Position numbers and translations under genes: made by a program. A DNA stretch of 7,818 nt, taken from Betaproteobacteria bacterium SG8_40. GTDB lineage: Bacteria > Pseudomonadota > Gammaproteobacteria > Burkholderiales > Eutrophovitaceae. Below the pieces are notes generated by a model, which was not told where the DNA came from, did no database searches, and saw only the letters and a list, made by a program, of their open reading frames with translations. Below are positions 1 to 5,899 of this stretch, piece by piece. Location of the stretch: contig LJTS01000126.1 of NCBI GenBank assembly GCA_001304425.1, positions 1-7,818 on the forward strand, in the 5' to 3' direction. Position 1 is the first letter of the stretch. Each line of letters opens with the position of its first letter.

Positions 1-312
1 GACATGCACTTTCGACACCAGCGGGCAGGTCGCATCGAAAACCTGCAGGCCGCGCGCCTCTGCATCGGCACGCACCTTCTGCGACACCCCGTGCGCACTG
101 AACACGACGGTGGCGCCAACCGGAATCTCGTCGATTTCCTCCACGAAGACTGCGCCCTTCCCCCGCAGATCTTCCACCACGAACTTGTTGTGCACGACTT
201 CGTGGCGCACGTAGATCGGCGCGCCGAAGCGTTCAAGCGCACGCTCGACAATATCGATGGCCCGGTCAACACCGGCGCAGAAACCACGGGGATTGGCTAA
301 CAGGACATTCAT
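1..312 (-). CDS. ispH: 4-hydroxy-3-methylbut-2-enyl diphosphate reductase (IspH/LytB), N-terminal 104 codons, cut by window edge
   Basis: IspH catalyses the last step of the MEP isoprenoid pathway: reductive dehydroxylation of HMBPP to IPP and DMAPP by a cytosolic [4Fe-4S] enzyme. The visible part opens MNVLLANPRGFCAGVDRA, the family's N-terminal signature. Two of the three cluster-binding cysteines are seen at C12 and C96 (DATCPLVSKVH), and the substrate-contacting histidines at H41 (EVVHNKFVV) and H74 (FSAHGVS). These are the positions they hold in the E. coli enzyme, so there is no indel in this half. The third cysteine and about 210 residues lie beyond the left edge. The ATG at 310-312 is the only start available, because an in-frame stop occurs at 370-372 with no other start between. 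A GGAG lies 9 nt upstream (322-325). The gene is last in the visible ribF-ileS-lspA run and overlaps the end of a candidate small ORF by 4 nt (ATGA). Identification is firm. Confidence 0.97.
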   Translation of the reverse strand, partial: MNVLLANPRGFCAGVDRAIDIVERALERFGAPIYVRHEVVHNKFVVEDLRGKGAVFVEEIDEIPVGATVVFSAHGVSQKVRADAEARGLQVFDATCPLVSKVHV

Positions 313-383
313 GGTTCGTAGCTCCGCAACCCGGCGGCCGGCTTTCGTTTGGCAAAATACCGGGGCAAATTATAGTTGGTCAC
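309..383 (-). CDS. candidate 24-residue small ORF between lspA and ispH
   Basis: A GTG start at 381-383 opens a 24-codon frame ending in TGA at 309-311. It fills almost the whole lspA-ispH gap. Two translation signals support it. A perfect AGGAGG (389-394) lies 5 nt before the GTG and overlaps the lspA stop codon. The frame's stop overlaps the ispH start as ATGA, the classic arrangement for translational coupling. The peptide begins MTNYNLPRYFAKRK, ends RSYEP and is basic (five Arg/Lys, one Glu). It has no cysteine, membrane segment or recognised domain. About two thirds of codons end in G or C, which does not separate coding from chance. It could be a short leader peptide coupling ispH translation to lspA, a residue of a lost fkpB, or a chance frame around an ispH promoter. 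I do not know its function. Confidence 0.4.
   Translation of the reverse strand: MTNYNLPRYFAKRKPAAGLRSYEP
369..374 (-). promoter_or_regulatory. perfect -10 hexamer (TATAAT) upstream of ispH, weak promoter candidate
   Basis: TATAAT occurs on the minus strand 57 nt before the ispH start, inside the small ORF. No good -35 box lies at the right distance: at 17 nt the hexamer is CTGAGG (3 of 6 matches), and there is no extended -10 TG. If active it would give ispH a private transcript with a leader of about 50 nt. This competes with reading the same bases as codons (TAT AAT) of the small ORF. Confidence 0.25.
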
Positions 384-388
384 GAATT

Positions 389-394
389 CCTCCT
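389..394 (-). promoter_or_regulatory. consensus Shine-Dalgarno AGGAGG at the end of lspA
   Basis: The minus strand reads TGAGGAGGAATTCGTG, where TGA is the lspA stop codon. AGGAGG is 5 nt before the GTG of the small ORF but about 76 nt before the ispH ATG, too far to serve ispH directly. It is the strongest ribosome binding site in the window; the sites of ileS, ribF, murJ and cysB are all weaker. It is the main reason to take the small ORF seriously. Confidence 0.55.
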
Positions 395-897
395 CAGCGT
401 GAACGAGACGGCGTTCTCATGAAGCCGTCCCAGATAACCACCCCGGCGCCAACACTGATACATGAATCGGCGACATTGAATGCCGGCCAATGGTATTCAC
501 GCCAGTATACGAGGATGAAATCGACAACCGCGCCGACTGTCAGACGGTCGATCACGTTGCCAATTGCGCCGCCCAGAATCAGCGCCAGGCCAAAGCACAG
601 AAAAGCATTCCCGCGATGCTTGTGCAGCATCCAGACGATCAGTATCGACGCGCCAAGCGCAATCAGCACGAAAAACCACCGCTGCCAACCGGACGCCGCA
701 GCCAGAAAGCTGAATGCCGCACCCGTGTTGTAGGTCAGCACCAACGAAAAGGAGGGCAGGACGGGGATCGACGAACCGGGTTGGATATGTTCCACAGCAA
801 GGTACTTGGTGTACTGATCCAGAAGCACCAGCACGAGGGCGAACAGCAGCCATTTGATGACGGCCTGCGTCGCCCCTGAGTGCGCGCCATCAGGCAT
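394..897 (-). CDS. lspA: lipoprotein signal peptidase (signal peptidase II)
   Basis: LspA is an inner-membrane aspartyl protease that removes the signal peptide of diacylglyceryl-modified prolipoproteins. The 167-residue product matches the usual length of about 160-170. Visible family blocks are LLDQYTK (D27, Q28), YNTGAAFSF (N57-F64), GNVIDR with catalytic Asp D117, VVDF (D126) and NVADSCISVG with catalytic Asp D144. Four hydrophobic stretches (about 15-26, 74-91, 98-116, 141-157) fit the four-helix topology. The chosen ATG (895-897) has GGGGAG 10 nt upstream. The frame is open further upstream, but that part lies inside ileS and is not LspA-like. The start overlaps the end of ileS by 8 nt (ATGCCTGA), so translation is probably coupled to ileS. 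The association with ileS is typical of proteobacteria. Confidence 0.97.
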   Translation of the reverse strand: MPDGAHSGATQAVIKWLLFALVLVLLDQYTKYLAVEHIQPGSSIPVLPSFSLVLTYNTGAAFSFLAAASGWQRWFFVLIALGASILIVWMLHKHRGNAFLCFGLALILGGAIGNVIDRLTVGAVVDFILVYWREYHWPAFNVADSCISVGAGVVIWDGFMRTPSRSR

Positions 898-3658
898 ACG
901 TTCTTTGCTCCCCAGGACCGTAAAGGTTGGATGTACAACGGGCGCAAATACCGGGATGCCCGGCGTCGTGACCGACATCGGCCCGGTAGTGCCAGCATCG
1001 CTCACACTTGGCGTGCGCGCTGGGCCTGACATCGACGGACATCGTCCTATGGTCATGCGAGGCATCCACCTCCGCCGTTGACGTCAACAGCACGAAGCGC
1101 AAATCATTGCCAAGCGACTCGAGCAACGCGCTGTCATCGCCTCCTCCGGGCTGAATGGTCACCTCCGCCTGCAGCGACGAGCCGATCTGACCTCCAGCAC
1201 GCATTTCCTCGAGCTTCTTCTGGACCTGGGAACGCAGTTCGCGCAGCCGGTCCCAACGGGCAAGCAAGTCGGGTCCGGTGTCGGGCAGCCGGTACCACGT
1301 GTGCAGCAAAACACTGTCACCATCATTGCCGGTGAGTATCGGCCACGCTTCGTCGGCCGTGAACGAAAGTATCGGCGCCATCAGGCGCAACAGGCTGTGG
1401 GCAATGTGATACAGCGCGTTCTGCGCGGCACGGCGCACGCGTGAATCCTCACCGGCCGTGTACAAACGGTCCTTGAGAATATCGAGGTAAAAGCCTCCCA
1501 GTTCTTCGGAACAGAAGGTTTGCAAACGCTGTACCACAAGGTGGAATTCATAACCTCCGTAATCGTGTTCCATCTGCGCTTGCATGCGCGCCGTCATCTG
1601 CACCGCGTAGCGGTCGATTTCAAGCCACTGCGACGGTTCGAGTCGATGCGCGTCCGGGTCATAGTCGCTCAAATTCGCAAGCAAAAAGCGCAGCGTGTTG
1701 CGGATCCGCCGGTAGCTCTCCACCACCCGCTTGAGGATTTCATCCGAGATCGACAACTCGCCGGAGTAATCCGTCGCGGCAACCCACAACCGCAGGATAT
1801 CCGCCCCCAGCGTGTCAACGACCTTCTGCGGCGCTATCACATTTCCCATCGATTTGGACATCTTGCGGCCACGCCCGTCGACGACGAACCCGTGGGTAAG
1901 CAGGCTCTTGTAAGGCGCCCTCCCATCGATTGCGCAGCCAGTCAGCATGCTCGACTGAAACCAGCCACGGTGCTGATCGGAACCTTCGAGGTAGAGGTCG
2001 GCCGGTTTGGTCAACTCGTCGCGGCGTTCGAGCACGCCCATATGCGTCGTGCCGGAATCGAACCAGACGTCGAGCGTATCCGGCACCTTCTTCCATTGCG
2101 TCGCCTCGTCACCGAGGATTTCTTCCGCCGACAGCGCGAACCACGCCTCGATGCCATCCTTTTCCACGCGTTGCGCTACCTGCTCCAGCAGTTCACTGGT
2201 CCGCGGATGCAACTCGCCACTTTCGTGGTGAACGAACAAGGCCATCGGCGTGCCCCAGTTGCGCTGGCGTGACACGCACCAGTCCGGGCGGTTGGCAATC
2301 ATTCCCGCCAGCCTGGCACGCCCCCACGACGGATAGAACGCAGTATCAGCGACCGCCGCCCCGGCGATATTGCGCAGCGGGCGCTCACCAAGGTCCAGGC
2401 CAATGAACCATTGCCGCGTTGCGCGAAAAATGATCGGCGTCTTGTGACGCCAGCAGACCGGATAACTGTGTTCGTAGTCGACGACCCGAATCAGTTTTTG
2501 GCGTTCCTTGAGCGCTTCGATGACAACAGCATTGGCTTCCCATACCGACTTTCCCCCAACCAGGGGAACGCTGTCGAAAAACCTGCCGTCATCCCCGACC
2601 GGATTGTCGACCGCAAGGCCATAACGCTGGCCAACTTCGAAATCCTCGAGACCGTGCGCCGGGGCCGTGTGTACCAGGCCGGTGCCGGCCTCCAGCGTGA
2701 CGTGCTCGCCGAGCACAATTGGCACTTGCCGGTCGTAAAAAGGATGCTCGAGCAACAGCCCCTCGAGTTTCTCCCCCTTGAACTCCGACACGACCTGGTA
2801 GTCGTCGATGCCGTAGGATTTCATGCAGTTCTCTACCAGGTCCCTGGCCAGCATCAGCAAGCCGGCCGGGAATCTGACCAGCGCGTAATCGATATCGGCC
2901 CCGATAGCGACTGCCTGGTTGGCGGGCAGCGTCCAGGGCGTCGTCGTCCAGATTACGGCGAATACAAACTCGTAGACGTGCGTAAAGCCCAGCGCAGCCG
3001 CAAGGGCGCGGTTGTCGGAGAACTGGAATGCCACGTCGATGGCGGGCGAAGTCTTGTCCTCATACTCCACCTCGGCGTCGGCCAGTGCCGAGCGGCAATC
3101 GAGGCACCAGTGCACCGGCTTGGCTCCCTGGTAGAGATAGCCGTTGTCGTTGATCCGCCCGAGAGCGCGAATGATGTCGGCCTCAGTGCCGAACTCCATG
3201 GTGCGGTACGGGTTCTGCCAGTCGCCCAGCACGCCCAGACGAATGAAGTCCTTGCGCTGGCGGTCGATCTGTTCGGCAGCATAGTCCCGGCACAACTTGC
3301 GAAATTGCGCCGCAGGGAGATTCTTGCCGTGTTTCTTCTCGACCTGATGCTCAATCGGAAGGCCGTGACAGTCCCAACCGGGCACGTAGGGCGCATCGAA
3401 ACCAGAGAGTGTTTTGGACTTGACGATCACGTCCTTGAGAATCTTGTTGACTGCGTGACCGATATGGATGTCACCATTTGCGTAGGGTGGTCCATCGTGC
3501 AACACGAATTTTGGCCTGCCGGCGCACACCTTGCGGATTCGCTGATAAAGATCGCTGTCCTGCCAGGATTCAATCCATGCCGGCTCGCGTTTGGCGAGAT
3601 TGCCGCGCATCGGAAACGGCGTATCCGGAAGGTTCAGGGTTTTCTTGTAATCGGACAT
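890..3658 (-). CDS. ileS: isoleucyl-tRNA synthetase (class I, with editing and C-terminal zinc domains)
   Basis: IleRS charges tRNA-Ile in the cytoplasm and hydrolyses mischarged Val-tRNA-Ile. The protein has 922 residues (E. coli 938). In order: the conserved N-terminus NLPDTPFPMRGNLAKREP (9-26); PPYANGDIHIGH with the class I HIGH signature at 65-68; GWDCHGLPIE (94-103); a CP1 editing insertion of about 200-390 with WTTTPWTLPAN (237-247) and HTAPAHGLEDF (330-340); DWCVSRQRNWGTP (459-471); GSDQHRGWFQSS (559-570); the KMSKS loop (599-603); an anticodon-binding helical domain; and a C-terminal zinc finger with C885/C888 (CERC) and C905/C908 (CARC). All catalytic and zinc motifs are intact. The ATG at 3656-3658 gives the standard family N-terminus, although no clear Shine-Dalgarno precedes it. 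The gene lies 107 bp downstream of ribF and overlaps lspA by 8 nt. Confidence 0.98.
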   Translation of the reverse strand: MSDYKKTLNLPDTPFPMRGNLAKREPAWIESWQDSDLYQRIRKVCAGRPKFVLHDGPPYANGDIHIGHAVNKILKDVIVKSKTLSGFDAPYVPGWDCHGLPIEHQVEKKHGKNLPAAQFRKLCRDYAAEQIDRQRKDFIRLGVLGDWQNPYRTMEFGTEADIIRALGRINDNGYLYQGAKPVHWCLDCRSALADAEVEYEDKTSPAIDVAFQFSDNRALAAALGFTHVYEFVFAVIWTTTPWTLPANQAVAIGADIDYALVRFPAGLLMLARDLVENCMKSYGIDDYQVVSEFKGEKLEGLLLEHPFYDRQVPIVLGEHVTLEAGTGLVHTAPAHGLEDFEVGQRYGLAVDNPVGDDGRFFDSVPLVGGKSVWEANAVVIEALKERQKLIRVVDYEHSYPVCWRHKTPIIFRATRQWFIGLDLGERPLRNIAGAAVADTAFYPSWGRARLAGMIANRPDWCVSRQRNWGTPMALFVHHESGELHPRTSELLEQVAQRVEKDGIEAWFALSAEEILGDEATQWKKVPDTLDVWFDSGTTHMGVLERRDELTKPADLYLEGSDQHRGWFQSSMLTGCAIDGRAPYKSLLTHGFVVDGRGRKMSKSMGNVIAPQKVVDTLGADILRLWVAATDYSGELSISDEILKRVVESYRRIRNTLRFLLANLSDYDPDAHRLEPSQWLEIDRYAVQMTARMQAQMEHDYGGYEFHLVVQRLQTFCSEELGGFYLDILKDRLYTAGEDSRVRRAAQNALYHIAHSLLRLMAPILSFTADEAWPILTGNDGDSVLLHTWYRLPDTGPDLLARWDRLRELRSQVQKKLEEMRAGGQIGSSLQAEVTIQPGGGDDSALLESLGNDLRFVLLTSTAEVDASHDHRTMSVDVRPSAHAKCERCWHYRADVGHDAGHPGICARCTSNLYGPGEQRTYA

Positions 3659-3732
3659 ATGTCGGTTCAGTAGCAGGGGTTCAGTCTATCAAGACAGGTC
3701 ACTACAGCGGCCTGTTGGCTATTCGACTTCGG

Positions 3733-3756
3733 AAAAAACGCGGCCAACCCACCGCA
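3733..3756 (-). terminator. possible weak rho-independent terminator or attenuator after ribF
   Basis: On the minus strand, 10 nt past the ribF stop, GCGG (3752-3755) can pair with CCGC (3740-3743) around an 8-nt loop. One G·T wobble extends the stem at its base. A run of six T follows (3733-3738) after a single G. The stem is short, so it may terminate only part of the transcripts before ileS. It would be unusual for a full terminator to split ribF from ileS, which are normally co-transcribed. Confidence 0.3.
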
Positions 3757-3765
3757 TGTATGGCG

Positions 3766-4740
3766 TCATCGGGTTTCGCGCCCACCAGCTTGCACGTTCA
3801 TGTTCAACGAGACATCGCGCGCGCGGAAGTATTCTCTTGCGCGTGCAGCGTCCCGGTCCATCTGCAGAACCAGTTCGTCGACGCCGGCAAACTTCGCCTC
3901 GTCACGCAGTTTCGACAAGAATCTCACCGTCACCCGCCGGCCGTAAATGTCACGCTTGAAGTCAAACAAATGGACCTCCAGCACCGCTCGCCCGCGACTG
4001 GTGACCGTCGGACGCACTCCCAGGCTCGCCACTCCCGGCAAAGCACGGTCGCACAGCCCTTCCACCTCGACGACAAATATGCCGGCCAACGGCGCCTTGA
4101 GGCGGTTCAGGCGCACATTGGCCGTCGGGTAACCCAGCCCCGTTCCAATCCCGTCACCACGCTCCACGCGCCCGCAAATGCTGTAGCGCCGGCCAAGCAA
4201 GGCGGCGGCTCCGTCCAGGTCGCCGGCCTCCAATCGGGCCCGCACCGCGGTGCTCGAAACGCGGGCACCCTGGTACAGGATGCTGCGCGTGGCCTCCACT
4301 TCGTATCCGTAACGCGGCGCCAGTGACATCAGCAAGTCGAAGTTGCCGCTGCGCCGTGACCCGAAACGGAAATCATCGCCGACCAGCAGCCACCTGGTTC
4401 CCAGCGCCCGATGCACGATCCGCTCGACGAAGTCGTTGGCCGAAATCTGCGCCATCCGATAATCGAAGCGGCAGACGAACACCGTGTCGACCCCGAAGGC
4501 GTCGAGCAGTTCCAGTTTCTCGCGCAGGCTGGCCAATCGGGCCGGCGCCTGGTCCGGCGCAAAGAACTCCTGCGGCTGTGGCTCAAAAGTCATCACCGCC
4601 GCCAGGAGATTCTTGCTGCGCGCGACCTCGACCAGCCGCTTGAGCATGGTTCTGTGACCCAGGTGAACGCCATCGAAATTGCCGATCGTCAACGCCACTG
4701 ACGCCTCGGCCCTTTCCGGCGCCTGCCGCAACACGCGCAT
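3766..4740 (-). CDS. ribF: bifunctional riboflavin kinase / FAD synthetase
   Basis: RibF phosphorylates riboflavin to FMN and adenylates FMN to FAD in the cytosol. From the ATG at 4738-4740 the product is 324 residues, close to the E. coli length. The N-terminal adenylyltransferase shows LTIGNFDGVHLGH (17-29, the nucleotide-binding HxGH type), FEPQP (52-56), PARLASLREKLELL (66-79), GDDFRFG (121-127) and SSTAVR (162-167). The C-terminal riboflavin kinase shows GYPTAN (203-208), LPGVASLGVRPT (234-245) and EVHLFDF (255-261). The frame also contains a TTG at 4762-4764 that would add 8 residues. I prefer the ATG because MRVLRQAP aligns with the family start and because the -10 candidate at 4774-4779 would leave almost no leader for the TTG. 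Neither start has a strong ribosome binding site (GGAT near the ATG). It leads the ribF-ileS-lspA-ispH run. Confidence 0.96.
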   Translation of the reverse strand: MRVLRQAPERAEASVALTIGNFDGVHLGHRTMLKRLVEVARSKNLLAAVMTFEPQPQEFFAPDQAPARLASLREKLELLDAFGVDTVFVCRFDYRMAQISANDFVERIVHRALGTRWLLVGDDFRFGSRRSGNFDLLMSLAPRYGYEVEATRSILYQGARVSSTAVRARLEAGDLDGAAALLGRRYSICGRVERGDGIGTGLGYPTANVRLNRLKAPLAGIFVVEVEGLCDRALPGVASLGVRPTVTSRGRAVLEVHLFDFKRDIYGRRVTVRFLSKLRDEAKFAGVDELVLQMDRDAARAREYFRARDVSLNMNVQAGGRETR

Positions 4741-4773
4741 ATCCGAAAATCCAGTTGCCGTCAAAAGGTCTGA

Positions 4774-4779
4774 ATTTTA
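4774..4779 (-). promoter_or_regulatory. candidate -10 box (TAAAAT) of the ribF operon promoter
   Basis: TAAAAT matches the sigma-70 -10 consensus at five of six positions. It lies 33 nt before the ribF ATG, which would give a leader of roughly 25-28 nt. I find no acceptable -35 hexamer at 16-18 nt; that region is GGCGCC-like. An A7 run (minus strand of 4784-4790) lies just upstream of the box. The position in the divergent ribF/cysB gap is right for an operon promoter, but the evidence is only the -10 match. Confidence 0.3.
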
Positions 4780-4794
4780 GCGATTTTTTTGCCC

Positions 4795-4812
4795 TGGCGC
4801 CGTAAGACGCCA
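4795..4812. repeat. 5-bp inverted repeat TGGCG-N8-CGCCA in the ribF/cysB divergent region
   Basis: TGGCG (4795-4799) and CGCCA (4808-4812) form a symmetric inverted repeat just upstream of the ribF -10 candidate, where a -35 element or an operator would lie. No T-run follows on either strand in the direction that would make it a terminator. It could be an operator or chance in GC-rich DNA. Confidence 0.25.
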
Positions 4813-4826
4813 ATGCGCACACCGCC

Positions 4827-4878
4827 TTGCCGCGGATTACTCATTAAATATTAGAATAACGATTCGTCGCTTAATAAC
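4827..4878 (+). promoter_or_regulatory. AT-rich cysB promoter/operator candidate with AATAAC direct repeats
   Basis: The stretch from about 4837 to 4878 is clearly AT-rich against GC-rich surroundings. It contains TAGAAT (4852-4857, five of six -10 matches). The best upstream -35 candidate is TTGCCG (4827-4832), but its spacing of 19 bp is long. The hexamer AATAAC occurs twice in the same orientation (4855-4860 and 4873-4878), 18 bp start to start. CysB proteins are known to bind AT-rich sites of roughly 19-bp half-sites and to repress their own gene in enterobacteria. Assigning these repeats as CysB sites is inference. Confidence 0.3.
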
Positions 4879-4894
4879 CGTCAGGCACTTATGT

Positions 4895-4933
4895 CCCGGG
4901 CCACTCGGACCCGGGCATTGCCACAGGTGGCCC
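4895..4933 (+). promoter_or_regulatory. cysB 5' leader with two mutually exclusive hairpins around the ribosome binding site
   Basis: Structure A: CCCGGG (4895-4900) pairs with CCCGGG (4910-4915). CC/GG (4901-4902 with 4907-4908) extends the stem past a bulged A4909 to a 4-nt loop. Structure B: GGGCCAC (4898-4904) pairs perfectly with GTGGCCC (4927-4933), seven base pairs that cover most of the ribosome binding site AGGTGG (4925-4930) and end one base before the ATG. A and B share bases 4898-4902 and cannot coexist. A small local hairpin, GCCA (4920-4923) with TGGC (4928-4931), could also form. The pairing is read directly; regulation is inference. Confidence 0.35.
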
Positions 4934-5860
4934 ATGAAACTGCAGCAACTGCGTTACATCTGCGAGGTAGCGAAGCGCGACCTCAACCTCTCGCAAACCG
5001 CTGAAGCCCTGTTTACGTCGCAACCGGGCATCAGCAAGCAGATCAAAGCGCTCGAGGACGAACTCGGCGTGGATATCTTCGTGCGCCACGGCAAGCGCCT
5101 GGTGGCCGTTACCGAACCCGGAAAGGAAATCATCGAAAAAGCGCAGCGCGTGCTCAACGAGCTGGTTCACCTGAAGCAGATCGGCCAGGAATTCACCCGC
5201 GAGGACAGCGGCAGTCTGACCATCGCCACCACCCATACCCAGGCCCGCTACGCCTTGCCGCCCGTGATCAAGGCCTTTCGGGAAAAGTATCCGGGTGTGC
5301 GGCTGTCGCTCTACCAGGGCAGCCCGACACAGATTTCCGAGCTAACCTCTTCCGGGCAGGCGGACATAGCCATCGCAACCGAAGCGATTGAGCATTACAA
5401 GGACCTGGCGATGCTGCCCTGCTATCAGTGGAACCGCTGCGTGCTGACGCCACCCCGTCACCCGCTGCTCAAGGTGAAGAAACTGACGCTGGCCGACATC
5501 GCGCGTTATCCCGTGATCACCTACGACTTTGCCTTTACCGGTCGGTCGAAAATCAACCAGGCATTCGCCGCCGAGGGGTTAACCCCCGAAGTGGTGCTCA
5601 CCGCGATCGACGCCGACGTGATCAAGACTTACGTCGAATTGGGACTGGGAGTCGGCATCGTCGCAATGATGGCCTACGACCCCGACCGCGACCAGCGTCT
5701 GCGTGCACTCGATGCGAGCCATCTGTTCGAGCCCAGCACAACCCGGTTCGGGATTCGAAAGGACGCCTACCTGCGCGGTTACGTCTATGACTTTATCGAG
5801 ATGTTCGCGCCGCACCTGGGACGCGACGTGGTCGACGCAACCTTGCGCGGCACCATCTAG
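4934..5860 (+). CDS. cysB: CysB-type LysR-family transcriptional regulator of sulfur assimilation
   Basis: CysB is a cytoplasmic homotetrameric activator of sulfate uptake and cysteine synthesis genes. It responds to N-acetyl- or O-acetylserine and is antagonised by sulfide or thiosulfate. The 308-residue product opens MKLQQLRYICEVAKRDLNLS with a winged helix-turn-helix (about 1-60; TSQPGISKQIKALEDELG, 28-45). The effector domain carries the CysB signature TTHTQARY (99-106). Residues that bind ligand in enterobacterial CysB fall at the same numbers here: T100, T102, Q103, T149 (IATE), W166 (YQWNR) and T202 (FTGRS). DADVIKTYVELGLGVGIVA (226-244) and the C-terminal YDFIEMFAPHL are also typical. 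It lacks about 16 C-terminal residues of E. coli CysB, as is common outside enterobacteria. The start has AGGTGG 3 nt upstream. It stands alone, divergent from ribF and convergent with murJ. The paralogue Cbl is less likely given the overall match. Confidence 0.93.
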   Translation: MKLQQLRYICEVAKRDLNLSQTAEALFTSQPGISKQIKALEDELGVDIFVRHGKRLVAVTEPGKEIIEKAQRVLNELVHLKQIGQEFTREDSGSLTIATTHTQARYALPPVIKAFREKYPGVRLSLYQGSPTQISELTSSGQADIAIATEAIEHYKDLAMLPCYQWNRCVLTPPRHPLLKVKKLTLADIARYPVITYDFAFTGRSKINQAFAAEGLTPEVVLTAIDADVIKTYVELGLGVGIVAMMAYDPDRDQRLRALDASHLFEPSTTRFGIRKDAYLRGYVYDFIEMFAPHLGRDVVDATLRGTI

Positions 5861-5894
5861 ACCCGCCCGCTTCGCGGCAAGGCCGCCGCCGGGT
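5861..5894. terminator. GC-rich hairpin at the cysB/murJ convergent junction, possible bidirectional terminator
   Basis: The gap between the two stop codons is only 39 bp and is mostly hairpin. ACCCG (5861-5865) pairs with CGGGT (5890-5894). Inside, GCGGC (5874-5878) pairs with GCCGC (5882-5886) around AAG; alternatively CCGC/GCGG (5867-5870 with 5874-5877) forms around TTC. No T-run follows on either strand, so it is not a textbook intrinsic terminator. The location, starting at the base after the cysB stop, suggests it ends or protects both transcripts. Confidence 0.4.
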
Positions 5895-5899
5895 GTGCA

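Noticed and set aside
394..1065. A longer, 223-residue version of LspA starting inside ileS
   Set aside because: The first 56 residues are an out-of-frame reading of the ileS zinc-finger region and are not LspA-like; the ATG at 895-897 has an SD and gives the family length.
1520..2272. A 250-codon plus-strand open frame opposite ileS
   Set aside because: Antisense shadow of ileS with no recognisable domain and no supporting translation signal.
2411..3673. A 420-codon open frame on the plus strand opposite the 5' half of ileS
   Set aside because: It lies wholly antisense to an intact, motif-verified ileS, resembles no known family, and is explained by the GC-rich codon use of ileS.
3659..3765. 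A T-box leader for ileS
   Set aside because: The gap is too short and lacks the conserved T-box sequence; T-box control of ileS is a feature of Gram-positive groups.
3766..4764. RibF starting at the TTG at 4762-4764
   Set aside because: It adds eight non-conserved residues, has no SD, and lies only 9 nt from the -10 candidate; the ATG at 4738-4740 matches the family N-terminus.
4741..4933. An FMN riboswitch upstream of ribF
   Set aside because: The candidate ribF leader is only about 25-28 nt, and I see no conserved FMN-element core in the intergenic region.
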